This document shows, one piece after another, positions 17,244 to 26,640 of a DNA stretch of 64,000 bases. Position numbers and translations under genes: made by a program. The notes under the pieces were generated by a model. That model was given only the letters and a program-made list of their open reading frames with translations. It had not been told where the DNA came from and ran no database searches. The stretch comes from CAVRQM01 sp963723455 (lineage in GTDB: Bacteria; Pseudomonadota; Alphaproteobacteria; Acetobacterales; Acetobacteraceae). Every line of letters starts with the position of its first letter. Positions within the stretch are counted from its first letter, which is position 1. The stretch spans positions 620,001 through 684,000 of the forward strand of contig CAVRQM010000005.1 in assembly GCA_963723455.1 (NCBI GenBank), given 5' to 3'.

Positions 17244-17275
17244 TTGACCTCAGCGGGGTGTGCTACATCATGTAG
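17244..17275 (+). promoter_or_regulatory. promoter and operator of the first toxin-antitoxin module
   Basis: TTGACC at 17244-17249 is a good -35 box. The perfect inverted repeat CTACAT-C-ATGTAG at 17263-17275 covers the place expected for the -10 box, and GGAGG (17282-17286) then precedes the antitoxin ATG at 17293. Phd/YefM antitoxins bind palindromes over their own promoter, so this is a likely autorepression site. It lies between the divergent rph and antitoxin starts. Confidence 0.6.
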
Positions 17276-17292
17276 GACATCGGAGGCAACCA

Positions 17293-17589
17293 ATGGCCGA
17301 GACGATCACCGCGCGCGACGCGAACCACAATTTTTCGCGCATCCTGGACGACGTGGCGTCCGGGCGCGAATACGTGGTGACTCGCAACGGGACGCCGGTG
17401 GCGCGGATCGTGCCCGAGCGCGCGCCGAACGGGCGACGGGTGCTGACCCCCGAACAGGAGCGGCTGCTTGCCGAAAGCCGCGAGTGGGCGCTCCATCGCG
17501 AAACGCCCGCCGACGCCGAGCCGGTCGTCACGTTCGACCGAGAGGAGCCGTACGAAGAAAGGACCCAGAGATCCTCGCGGGATCAATGA
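17293..17589 (+). CDS. Phd/YefM-family antitoxin
   Basis: A 98-residue antitoxin. The N-terminus ITARDANHNFSRILDDVASG followed by EYVVTRNGTPVARIVP is the Phd/YefM DNA-binding fold. The C-terminus is charged and probably disordered (TFDREEPYEERTQRSSRDQ), as expected for the toxin-neutralising tail. The ATG at 17293 has GGAGG five to ten bases upstream; an earlier in-frame ATG at 17260 falls inside the operator and is rejected. It overlaps the toxin by ATGA. Confidence 0.9.
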   Translation: MAETITARDANHNFSRILDDVASGREYVVTRNGTPVARIVPERAPNGRRVLTPEQERLLAESREWALHRETPADAEPVVTFDREEPYEERTQRSSRDQ

Positions 17590-18047
17590 GGATCACCGTC
17601 GATTCGACCATCCTCGTCCATTACGCCGACCAGGGCGATCCGGTGCGTCAGCACTCCGCAATGGCGATCCACGACGCCTTGATCGGGCTGGATTGCGCGC
17701 TGACATACCAGGCGGTTCGCGAGTTCGCGGCGGTCTCGCTGCGCAAGCGCATCGCGACGCCGCGCCAGATCACCGACCAGCTGCGGCGATGGTCGCGCGT
17801 GTTTCCGTTCATGCCAGCGGCGGGCATGCCCGAACTTGAGCGCGCGTTGCAGGCCCGGGAGGAAGGTCGGTTCAGCTTCCGGCACGCGATGCTGCTGGCG
17901 ACCGCGGCGAGCGCCGGCTGCGAGGTCGTGATCTCGGAGGACATGGGGCACGACGCCACGCTGGATCGCGTCCGCGTGGTCGGCGCGTTCAATGGGCAGG
18001 GCGGCGTGTCGGCCGCCGCCCGCGCCGTCCTGGGCATGGCGGCCTGA
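17586..18047 (+). CDS. PIN-domain (VapC-like) toxin
   Basis: A 153-residue PIN-domain protein, predicted to be an Mg-dependent RNase that cuts tRNA or rRNA when free of antitoxin. Acidic active-site residues are visible: Asp in VDSTILVHYAD near the start, Glu in AVREFAAVS, and the C-terminal Asp in VISEDMGHDATLDRV. It is coupled to the antitoxin by ATGA and to hrcA by a TGATG. The pairing of a Phd-type antitoxin with a PIN toxin is common. Confidence 0.88.
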   Translation: MRITVDSTILVHYADQGDPVRQHSAMAIHDALIGLDCALTYQAVREFAAVSLRKRIATPRQITDQLRRWSRVFPFMPAAGMPELERALQAREEGRFSFRHAMLLATAASAGCEVVISEDMGHDATLDRVRVVGAFNGQGGVSAAARAVLGMAA

Positions 18048-19093
18048 TGCCGTCGCCCGCCCCGCCCGGCCTGGACCCCCGCTCGGCCGCCATCCTTCGC
18101 GAGATCGTCGAACAATATGTCGAAACCGGCGAACCGGTTGGCAGCCGCACCCTGTCGCGGCGGCTGCCGATGGCGCTGTCGCCGGCGACCATCCGCAACG
18201 TCATGTCCGACCTGACCGATGCCGGGCTGCTGTTCGCGCCGCACACCTCGGCCGGACGCCTGCCGACCGAGCGCGGGCTGCGGCTGTTCGTCGATGGCCT
18301 GCTGCAGACCGGCGAGGTTGCCGACGAGGACCGCGAGGCGATCGGCGCGGCGCTGGAGGCCGCCGGGCGCAGCCTGGAGGAGACGCTGGCCGAGGCGTCG
18401 TCCATGCTGTCCGGCCTGTCGGCTGCGGCGGGGCTCGTGCTGGCGCCCAAATCCGACGGCGCGCTGCGGCACATCGAGTTCGTGCCGCTCGGTTCGGGCC
18501 GCGCGCTGGTGGTGCTGGTCGGCGCCGATGGCCAGGTGGAAAACCGGGTCATCGAGATTCCGCCCGGCCTGCCGCCGGCGGCGCTGCAGCAGGCCGGCAA
18601 TTACCTCAACGCCCGGCTGTCCGGCCGGCCACTGGCCGAACTGCGCCGGATCGTGTCTGAGGACATGGCCGGCGACCGCACCCAGCTCGATGAGCTGTCG
18701 TCCAAGGTGGTCGAGGCGGGATTGGCGACCTGGACCGGCGAGGGTCGCGGCGGCAGCCTGATCGTGCGCGGCCAGGGGCGGCTGCTGAACGACGTGACCC
18801 AGATCGAGCATCTGGGCGCGCTGCAGCGCCTGTTCGAGCGGCTCGAGACGCAGGAGACGATGCTGCGCCTGTTGGAACTGGCCGAGAAATCCGACGGCGT
18901 GCGCATCTTCATTGGCGCCGAGAGCGGGCTGTTCGGCGCGTCCGGCGTGTCGATGGTCGTCGCGCCCTCGCGCAATGCCGGCGGCCGGATCGTCGGCGCG
19001 ATCGGCGTGATCGGCCCGACCCGCATCAACTACGGTCGCATCATTCCGGTGGTGGACTACACCGCGCGGGTGATCGGGCGGCTGCTGGGCTAA
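18047..19093 (+). CDS. hrcA: heat-inducible transcription repressor HrcA
   Basis: HrcA binds CIRCE operators and represses groESL/dnaK-type heat-shock genes, kept folded by GroEL. The 348-residue protein has the N-terminal winged helix (AAILREIVEQYVETGEPVGS, RTLSRRLPMALSPATIRNVM) and PHTSAGRLPTERGLRLFVD, the GAF-like middle, and the C-terminal IGVIGPTRINYGRIIPVVDY. Its ATG overlaps the toxin stop (TGATG), so it is now translated behind the toxin-antitoxin genes. No CIRCE element was found upstream and no grpE follows. It converges on the next gene with a 4-base overlap. Confidence 0.95.
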   Translation: MPSPAPPGLDPRSAAILREIVEQYVETGEPVGSRTLSRRLPMALSPATIRNVMSDLTDAGLLFAPHTSAGRLPTERGLRLFVDGLLQTGEVADEDREAIGAALEAAGRSLEETLAEASSMLSGLSAAAGLVLAPKSDGALRHIEFVPLGSGRALVVLVGADGQVENRVIEIPPGLPPAALQQAGNYLNARLSGRPLAELRRIVSEDMAGDRTQLDELSSKVVEAGLATWTGEGRGGSLIVRGQGRLLNDVTQIEHLGALQRLFERLETQETMLRLLELAEKSDGVRIFIGAESGLFGASGVSMVVAPSRNAGGRIVGAIGVIGPTRINYGRIIPVVDYTARVIGRLLG

Positions 19094-20625
19094 GCGGCCG
19101 CGAAATCCCGGCGCATCGCCTTCTTGTCCAGCTTGCCGACGCTGGTTTTGGGCAGCGCGGCGACAAACCGGATCACGCCGGGAACCGCGAAGCGGGAAAT
19201 CTCGCCCGATCGCACGCGGCTTTCGACATGCGCCCGCACCTCCGCCTCGGACAGCTCCGCGCCGTCGCGGGGAACGATCAGCGCGGCCGGGCGCTCGGTC
19301 CACACCGGATCGGCCACGCCGATCACCGCGACCTCGCCGACAGCGGGATGCGCCGCGATGATGTCCTCGATCTGCAGCGAGGACACCCACTCGCCGCCGG
19401 TCTTGATGACATCCTTGCTGCGGTCCGAGATCGTCAGGTAGCCGTGCGCGTCGATAGCGCCGATGTCGCCGGTGTGCAGCCAGCCGCCGTCCCACAGCGC
19501 GGCACTCGCCGCCGCGTCGTCGCGGTAGCCGTGCGTCAGCCACGGCGCGCGGACGACCACCTCGCCGGCATCGGCAATGCGCAGATCGACCAGCGGGATC
19601 GGCAGCCCGGCCTTGACCCGGAACGCGAGCCCGCGATCGGGCTCGTTGCGCAACTCGGGCTTGATCTGGGCCAGGGTCAGGATCGGACAGGTCTCCGACA
19701 TGCCATAGCCGGTGAACACGTCCATGCCGCGATCCAGCGCCGCGCGGCACAGCGCCCGCGGCATCACCGCGCCGCCCACGATCACGCGCCAGCCGCGCAG
19801 GTCGGCCTCGCGCGCCGCCGGGCAGTCGAGCAGCATCCGCAGCACGGTCGGCACGCAATGCGAGAACGTGACGCGCTCGGCCGCGCGCAGCCGCAGCAGC
19901 ATGTCCGGGGTGTAGCGGCCGGCATAGACCTGCTGCAGTCCGAGCATGGTCGCCACGTACGGCACGCCCCAGGCGTGGACGTGGAACATCGGCGTCATCG
20001 GCATGTACACGTCGTTCGCCGCCAGCCGCAGTGCCACCGCCTCGGCCAGCGTGTGCAGCACGATCTGGCGATGCGTGAACGACACGCCCTTGGGCTGGCC
20101 GGTGGTGCCCGTGGTGTAGAACAGGGTGGCGGGCGTGGCTTCATCGAGATCGGGAAACTCATGCGCCGGATCCGCGGCCGCGAGCAGCGCCTCGTACTCG
20201 CATGCCGCATCGGTGTCGGCGGCCGCAATCACCGCGATGCCGTCAAGCGCGGCGCCTGCCAGCAGCCCCGCCAACTCGGCATTGCGGATCAGCACGCGGG
20301 TTTGCGCGTGGCGCAGCGTATAGGCGATCTGGTCCGGCGACAGGCGCACGTTCACCGTGAACAGCACCGCCCCCAGCATCGGCACGGCGAAGAACGCCTC
20401 CAGGTAGCGATGGCTGTCCCAGTCCATCACCGCCACCGTGTCGCCCGGCCGCACGCCCAGCCGCGCCAGCGCGCTGCCCAGGCGGCAGACGCGGTCGTGC
20501 AGGGTCGCGTAGTCGTGGCGGCGCAGGTCGCGATAGACGATCTGCCGGCGCGACCGGGCGCGCAGCGGCGTCGCCAGGATCTCGCGGATCAGCAGCGGAA
20601 AATCGGGACCGCCCATCGCGCTCAC
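19090..20625 (-). CDS. long-chain fatty acid-CoA ligase, AMP-forming
   Basis: An adenylate-forming enzyme of 511 residues that activates a carboxylic acid to its CoA thioester. Motifs in order: ATP-binding YTTGTTGQPKGVSFTH, HVHAWGVPY, TGYGMSETCPI, WLHTGDIGAID, SDRSKDVIKTGGEW and the C-terminal catalytic lysine in LPKTSVGKLDK. The set resembles medium/long-chain fatty acyl-CoA ligases of the FadD3/AlkK group. No other beta-oxidation gene is adjacent, so the natural substrate is unknown. It is the last gene of a minus-strand run that includes the periplasmic protein at 20651. Confidence 0.9.
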   Translation of the reverse strand: MSAMGGPDFPLLIREILATPLRARSRRQIVYRDLRRHDYATLHDRVCRLGSALARLGVRPGDTVAVMDWDSHRYLEAFFAVPMLGAVLFTVNVRLSPDQIAYTLRHAQTRVLIRNAELAGLLAGAALDGIAVIAAADTDAACEYEALLAAADPAHEFPDLDEATPATLFYTTGTTGQPKGVSFTHRQIVLHTLAEAVALRLAANDVYMPMTPMFHVHAWGVPYVATMLGLQQVYAGRYTPDMLLRLRAAERVTFSHCVPTVLRMLLDCPAAREADLRGWRVIVGGAVMPRALCRAALDRGMDVFTGYGMSETCPILTLAQIKPELRNEPDRGLAFRVKAGLPIPLVDLRIADAGEVVVRAPWLTHGYRDDAAASAALWDGGWLHTGDIGAIDAHGYLTISDRSKDVIKTGGEWVSSLQIEDIIAAHPAVGEVAVIGVADPVWTERPAALIVPRDGAELSEAEVRAHVESRVRSGEISRFAVPGVIRFVAALPKTSVGKLDKKAMRRDFAAA

Positions 20626-20650
20626 TGCTGCGGGGCCTGGATCACGCCGC

Positions 20651-22120
20651 CTATCCGTGCGGCACGAGCTGCGACAGGTCGGTACCGTTCACCAGCATCT
20701 TGCCGTCGCCATAGACCACCTTCCAGACCACCTTGCCCGACGGCTGCCGTTCGCCGATGCCGTTCAGGAAGATCAGCAGCGGCTGCGCCCGTTTCAGCAG
20801 CGGATCGGTGCCGGCGCGCTGGATCAGGTCGCTCATGCCCGTCGCCTCGATCACCGCATTGCCGGTGAGATCGCGCGGCCCCGGGCCGGCAAGCGTGACC
20901 GACCCCGCCGCGCTCAGCAGCGCCGGGCCCAGGTCGAACGCGAGCTCGTCAAGTCCGATGCTGACCGGCCCCTTGGCGAGCAGCGCGGCGGTCCGGTCCT
21001 GCACCTGCCTGGCGTCCGACTTCGGCCGGCTGGCCAGCGCGTGCAACAGATCGGCCAGGGCATCAACGGGGATGCCCGACAGATGCGGCGCCAGTACCAG
21101 CCGGCGCGGCACATAGGCGGCGATGGCGGGCGGAATGTCGGCGCTGGACAGCCCCTGGACGACCAGCCGCATGCGGGTGTCCACGCGCCCGCCCGGCGCC
21201 GACGCGCTCGACGTGACGGCGAGCTGGCGCAGGTGGATCACATGGCCGCCAGTCGATATCGACAGCTCGTCAACCGTGCCTTTCCCGTCTGCCGACGAGG
21301 CAGCATCGCGCAGGCTTCCGAGCGCGTCCGGGGACGCCGGCGGCGCAGCTGTACCGGCCGCGACCGCACCGGAGCCGGCAGCAGCCTGCACCTGGTCCAC
21401 CGCGATCCCTTTTGCCCTGAACTCGATGTGCAGCGCGGCGGCCGTGATCTCGATTGCCTGCTTCGCCGCGACCGCCAGCGAGGGCGCGTCGATCGCGACC
21501 AGCGTGTTCTTGTCCATCCGGCCCGGCCCGGCCGACTGCCAGACGACGCGCGACGCGATCGGGCCGGTGCGCAGGGCGGTCGCCACCGGAGGCTGCGCGC
21601 CCGCGCCGGGGGGCGCCATCGACAGGCTGCCGGTCATGGCGGAGGCGCCCGAATCGAAGCTCGAAGGGGTTGCCAGCGCCGGGTCGATGATCCCGCTGCC
21701 GGTCTGCCCCTGCAGCTCGATATTGGCCTGAAACGCGCCTCTACCGCTCCGCGCGGGCATGCTGAGAGTGATCGGCGAAGCCAGCCTGGCGTCATCAATT
21801 CGCCAGCGCCCGCCATCCAGGGGCCGGATCTCCGCGCTGAGTGCGCCGCCCTGCAACTGCGCGCCGGTCGCGGCCAGTCCGGCCGCCGTGTCGCCCTCGA
21901 ACCGGTAATGGTCGCCGTCCGCGGTCAGCCTGTAGGAGAGGGCAGAGGATCTTGACCCGGTGACAGGATTGGCCAGCCACATCAGGATGGCGCGATCCAG
22001 AGAGCGACGTTGCGCCGCCGGCAGCGGTGGCGCGGGCGGGGTCTGGGCCGCCGCCACGCCGCCGCACGCCAGCAGCGTCAGGGCTGCGAGTGCGGCCAGC
22101 CCAGGGCAGCGTGTCCGCAT
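20651..22120 (-). CDS. uncharacterised exported protein
   Basis: A 489-residue protein with a clear signal peptide (LAALAALTLLACGGVAAAQ), then a long beta-rich, low-cysteine region with short hydrophobic strands (YRLTADGDHYRFEG, TVDELSISTGGHVIHLRQLA, GSVTLAGPGPRDLTGNAVIE). The general look, with sequential strands and a C-terminal domain that scores a small-molecule-free scaffold, is like AsmA/DUF945-type periplasmic proteins, but I cannot assign a family. Since a Cys (LLACGG) lies in the signal region, a lipoprotein is possible but less likely than cleavage at AAAQ. Confidence 0.7.
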   Translation of the reverse strand: MRTRCPGLAALAALTLLACGGVAAAQTPPAPPLPAAQRRSLDRAILMWLANPVTGSRSSALSYRLTADGDHYRFEGDTAAGLAATGAQLQGGALSAEIRPLDGGRWRIDDARLASPITLSMPARSGRGAFQANIELQGQTGSGIIDPALATPSSFDSGASAMTGSLSMAPPGAGAQPPVATALRTGPIASRVVWQSAGPGRMDKNTLVAIDAPSLAVAAKQAIEITAAALHIEFRAKGIAVDQVQAAAGSGAVAAGTAAPPASPDALGSLRDAASSADGKGTVDELSISTGGHVIHLRQLAVTSSASAPGGRVDTRMRLVVQGLSSADIPPAIAAYVPRRLVLAPHLSGIPVDALADLLHALASRPKSDARQVQDRTAALLAKGPVSIGLDELAFDLGPALLSAAGSVTLAGPGPRDLTGNAVIEATGMSDLIQRAGTDPLLKRAQPLLIFLNGIGERQPSGKVVWKVVYGDGKMLVNGTDLSQLVPHG

Positions 22121-22179
22121 CGCGTCGGCCTCCCATCCTCAACCGGTGCAGAGCCTAGCAGCCGCGCCGTATGCTGTCG

Positions 22180-23148
22180 TCACGACGCCTGGAGCGGCCT
22201 GGCCTCGATCGCATCCCAGATCGCGGCGGCGAGATCGATGCCGTCGAACCGCGCCACCTCCTGCAATCCGGTGGGCGAGGTGACGTTGATCTCGGTCAGC
22301 CACTCGCCGATCACGTCGATGCCGACGAAAATCAGGCCCCGGTCGCGCAGGACCGGCCCGATGCGCTCGCAGATCTCGCGGTCGCGCGCGGTCAGCGTGG
22401 CCGCCTCGGGCCGGCCGCCGACATGCATGTTGCTGCGCGCCTCGCCGGACGCCGGCACGCGGTTGATGGCGCCCATCGCCACGCCGTCCACCAGGATGAT
22501 GCGCTTGTCGCCGACGCGCACCGCCGGCTCGTAGCGCTGGATCATCAGCGGCTCGCGCGTGCGGGCGAAATGCATCTCCAGCAACGAGGCCAGGTTCGGA
22601 TCATCCTCGCGGATCAGGAACACCCCGGCCCCGCCATTGCCGAACAGCGGCTTGACCACGATGTCGCGGTGCTCGGCGCGAAAGGCCCTGATCGCCGCGC
22701 CATCCCAGGTCACCAGCGTCGGCGGCATCAGGTCGGGGAAGTGCGTGACCAGCAGCTTCTCCGGCGCGTTGCGCACATGCGCCGGGTCGTTGACCACCAG
22801 CGTCCGCGGATGGATGTGCTCAAGCATGTGCGTCGCCGTGATATAGGCCATATCGAACGGCGGATCCTGGCGCATCAGCACCACGTCCATCGCGGCGAGG
22901 TCCAGCGTCTCCACTTCGCCGAAGCGATAATGGTCGCCGCGCACCCGCTGCAGTGTGACCGGCCGCGCGACGGCGCTCAGGCGCTGTCCGTTCGCGCCGA
23001 GGGTCAGTGAAAGATTGCGCACCTCATAGTGCCAGAGCGCGTGCCCGCGCCGCTGCGCCTCCAGCATCAGCGCGAAGGTGCTGTCGCCGTCGATGCCGAT
23101 GGTCTCGATCGGGTCCATCTGGACCGCGACGCGCAAGCCGGTCGCCAT
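22180..23148 (-). CDS. gshB: glutathione synthetase (GshB)
   Basis: GshB joins glycine to gamma-glutamylcysteine using ATP. The 322-residue protein has VAVQMDPIETIGIDGDSTFA at the start, LMRQDPPFDMAYITATH, VVNDPAHVRNAPEKL, the ATP-grasp elements IVVKPLFGNGGAGVFLI and IQRYEPAVRVGDKRIILVDG, AAINRVP-like AMGAINRVPASGE and the metal-binding end INVTSPTGLQEVARFDG. The ATG at 23148 gives the standard start. It is preceded by the SirB1-like gene on the same strand, 41 bases away. Confidence 0.96.
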   Translation of the reverse strand: MATGLRVAVQMDPIETIGIDGDSTFALMLEAQRRGHALWHYEVRNLSLTLGANGQRLSAVARPVTLQRVRGDHYRFGEVETLDLAAMDVVLMRQDPPFDMAYITATHMLEHIHPRTLVVNDPAHVRNAPEKLLVTHFPDLMPPTLVTWDGAAIRAFRAEHRDIVVKPLFGNGGAGVFLIREDDPNLASLLEMHFARTREPLMIQRYEPAVRVGDKRIILVDGVAMGAINRVPASGEARSNMHVGGRPEAATLTARDREICERIGPVLRDRGLIFVGIDVIGEWLTEINVTSPTGLQEVARFDGIDLAAAIWDAIEARPLQAS

Positions 23149-23189
23149 GCTGGATGCCTCGTGAACTCGTCGCCGCTCGCTGAAATGGC

Positions 23190-23936
23190 TTAATGCAGCC
23201 GCGCCCGCAACTGGGCTATGGCGGCGCGCGCCTGCCGCCCGCTCTCGCCGTCGCCGCCCAACTCGGCAACCCGGGCATAACATTCCAGCGCCGCGCCGAC
23301 GTCGCCCAGCGTGCGATGCTGCCCCGCCGCCTCCATCCACAGCCACAGCGCGTCCGGCGCGAAACGGAGCATGTCGCGCGCGCAGGCCAGCGCGCCGGGC
23401 AGGTCGTCGGCGTGCAGGCGGCGCAGGCGGATGTTGTTCTGCAGCCGCAGCAGCACCTCGCGTCGCGGCATTGGCGCCAGAGCGGACACGGGCAGCTCCG
23501 AGTGCTCGGTCGCCACGCCGCCGCGGAACGGGTCGATGACCAGCGGCCCCACGCCCGGCGCGCGCAGCGCCACCACGAAATGCCCCGGCAGGTTGACGCC
23601 GGCCGCGTTCCACCCGGCGGCATGGGCTGCGTGCAGCCACAGGATCCCGAGCGCCACGGGCAGCCCGCGCCGACGCTCGACAACCCGGATCAGGTTGGCA
23701 TTGGCCAGGTCGTCGTAGGTCTCGCCATCGCCGCGGTAGCCCAGCCGCCCGGCCAGCAGCCGGGCCAGCAGGGCAGCCTGCCGCGGCAGGTCGTCGCCGA
23801 CAACGCGGGCGGCGGCGGTCGCGCGGGCGATGCTGCTCAGATGGCGTTCGACCGTCCGCGCATCGCTGTCCGGCGCGTCGATACGGGCGAGCAGCAGCGC
23901 GGTGCCGGCGAGGTCGATCTCGTCATCCGGCAGCAC
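23190..23936 (-). CDS. SirB1-family transglutaminase-like/TPR protein
   Basis: The family core is visible: YDDLANANLIRVVERRRGLP, VALGILWLHAAHAAGW, NLPGHFVVALR, VIDPFRGG, then a TPR-like end (ALECYARVAELGG). SirB1 proteins have a transglutaminase-like fold but unknown function. Start choice is a problem: the family usually begins about 18 residues earlier, and here the matching residues (DLRSLLLPDPRDALDAVG) do continue in frame up to a stop near 23990, but there is no ATG, GTG or TTG there. The GTG at 23936 is the first usable codon; a CTG start is possible. It follows thiC closely. Confidence 0.85.
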   Translation of the reverse strand: MLPDDEIDLAGTALLLARIDAPDSDARTVERHLSSIARATAAARVVGDDLPRQAALLARLLAGRLGYRGDGETYDDLANANLIRVVERRRGLPVALGILWLHAAHAAGWNAAGVNLPGHFVVALRAPGVGPLVIDPFRGGVATEHSELPVSALAPMPRREVLLRLQNNIRLRRLHADDLPGALACARDMLRFAPDALWLWMEAAGQHRTLGDVGAALECYARVAELGGDGESGRQARAAIAQLRARLH

Positions 23937-23993
23937 GCCGACCGCGTCCAGCGCGTCGCGGGGATCAGGCAGGAGCAGGCTCCGCAGATCTCA

Positions 23994-25838
<1,845 letters not shown>

Positions 25839-25914
25839 GGCGCGTCTCCTCCGCAAAGGGTCGATGTCGGGCGGGAGGATGCGGGCCTGTGGCCGAGCGA
25901 GACCGGCAGATCGC

Positions 25915-26011
25915 GTTCCGTCCCTACGCCGGCATGAACCGGATCAGGTTCTCAGGGTCACCGCGGCATTGGCGGTATCTCAGCCCGTGGCCCGGGCACC
26001 CCTCGGATCGT
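25915..26011 (-). promoter_or_regulatory. TPP riboswitch (THI element) upstream of thiC
   Basis: Read on the minus strand, the leader contains the conserved THI box pieces: GAGGGGTGCCC, then GGGCTGAGATAC, then TGACCCTGAGAACCTGATC, GGTTCATGCCGGCGTAGGGA. These form the P1-P5 arms around the pyrimidine and pyrophosphate sensor loops of the TPP aptamer. It lies about 75 bases before the thiC ATG. The expected effect is thiamine-pyrophosphate-dependent repression of thiC, most likely by hiding the ribosome site. Ends are approximate. Confidence 0.93.
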
Positions 26012-26168
26012 CGGATGCTGTGCGCCAGGCGCGGCCCTGTCAACGCCCGGTTGGGCCGCTTGCGGCCGGTGGGCGGGTGATGAACCGATCGTGTCCGCCC
26101 GGCAACTTGCGCCGGCGCCTGGCGTCAGTCGCGCACGTCTGGTCGCGAACGTCTGAAGGACGCACAGC

Positions 26169-26636
26169 ATGGTCGATCCGACGCCGGCCCCCGCGCCTGC
26201 GGCCGAGCCGCCCGAAGCGGCACCGACCGCCCTGGAACTGCTCGAGGAGACCGTCGAGGTTGGGCGGCGTCGGATCGAGACCGGGCGGGTGCGGGTGCGA
26301 ACCCGCACCATCGAACGTCCCGTGCAACTGGATGAAAGCCTGACCCAGGAGCGTGTGGAGGTCTTCAGGGTGAAGATAGGGCGCCAAGTGGATGACATGC
26401 CGCCAATTCGCGAGGAAGATGGGGTCACGATCGTACCAGTCGTGGAAGAAGTCCTGGTTGTGGAGCGCAGGCTCATGCTGGTCGAGGAAGTGCACCTGCG
26501 TCGGGTGCATCACACGGAGAAGTATCAAGAGGTCGTAACATTACGCAGTCAGGAAGCTGTGATTGAGCGTGATGGGGTGATTGTAGAACCAACGGCCGTA
26601 GACGGCGTTGACAGGCTTCCTTCAACGCGGGAATAA
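26169..26636 (+). CDS. DUF2382 (YsnF/AvaK-like) domain protein
   Basis: A 155-residue charged protein. The core ALELLEETVEVGRRRIETGR, VRVRTRTIERPVQLDESL and VVEEVLVVERRLMLVEEVHL is the YsnF/DUF2382 repeat pattern (strands of alternating charged and hydrophobic residues, with EEV.V....R). The N-terminus is Pro/Ala-rich. Such proteins are induced in general stress and by nitrogen or osmotic stress, but no activity is known. It is followed four bases later by a second DUF2382 gene, so the two are probably an operon. Confidence 0.85.
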   Translation: MVDPTPAPAPAAEPPEAAPTALELLEETVEVGRRRIETGRVRVRTRTIERPVQLDESLTQERVEVFRVKIGRQVDDMPPIREEDGVTIVPVVEEVLVVERRLMLVEEVHLRRVHHTEKYQEVVTLRSQEAVIERDGVIVEPTAVDGVDRLPSTRE

Positions 26637-26640
26637 TGCC

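Noticed and set aside
17233..17292. A CIRCE element in front of hrcA or the toxin-antitoxin operon
   Set aside because: The gap contains a palindrome but not the TTAGCACTC-N9-GAGTGCTAA type; nothing similar is found upstream.
26080..26168. An EcfG general-stress promoter upstream of the DUF2382 genes
   Set aside because: GGCAAC and a GTC lie at a plausible spacing but do not match GGAAC-N16/17-CGTT well enough.
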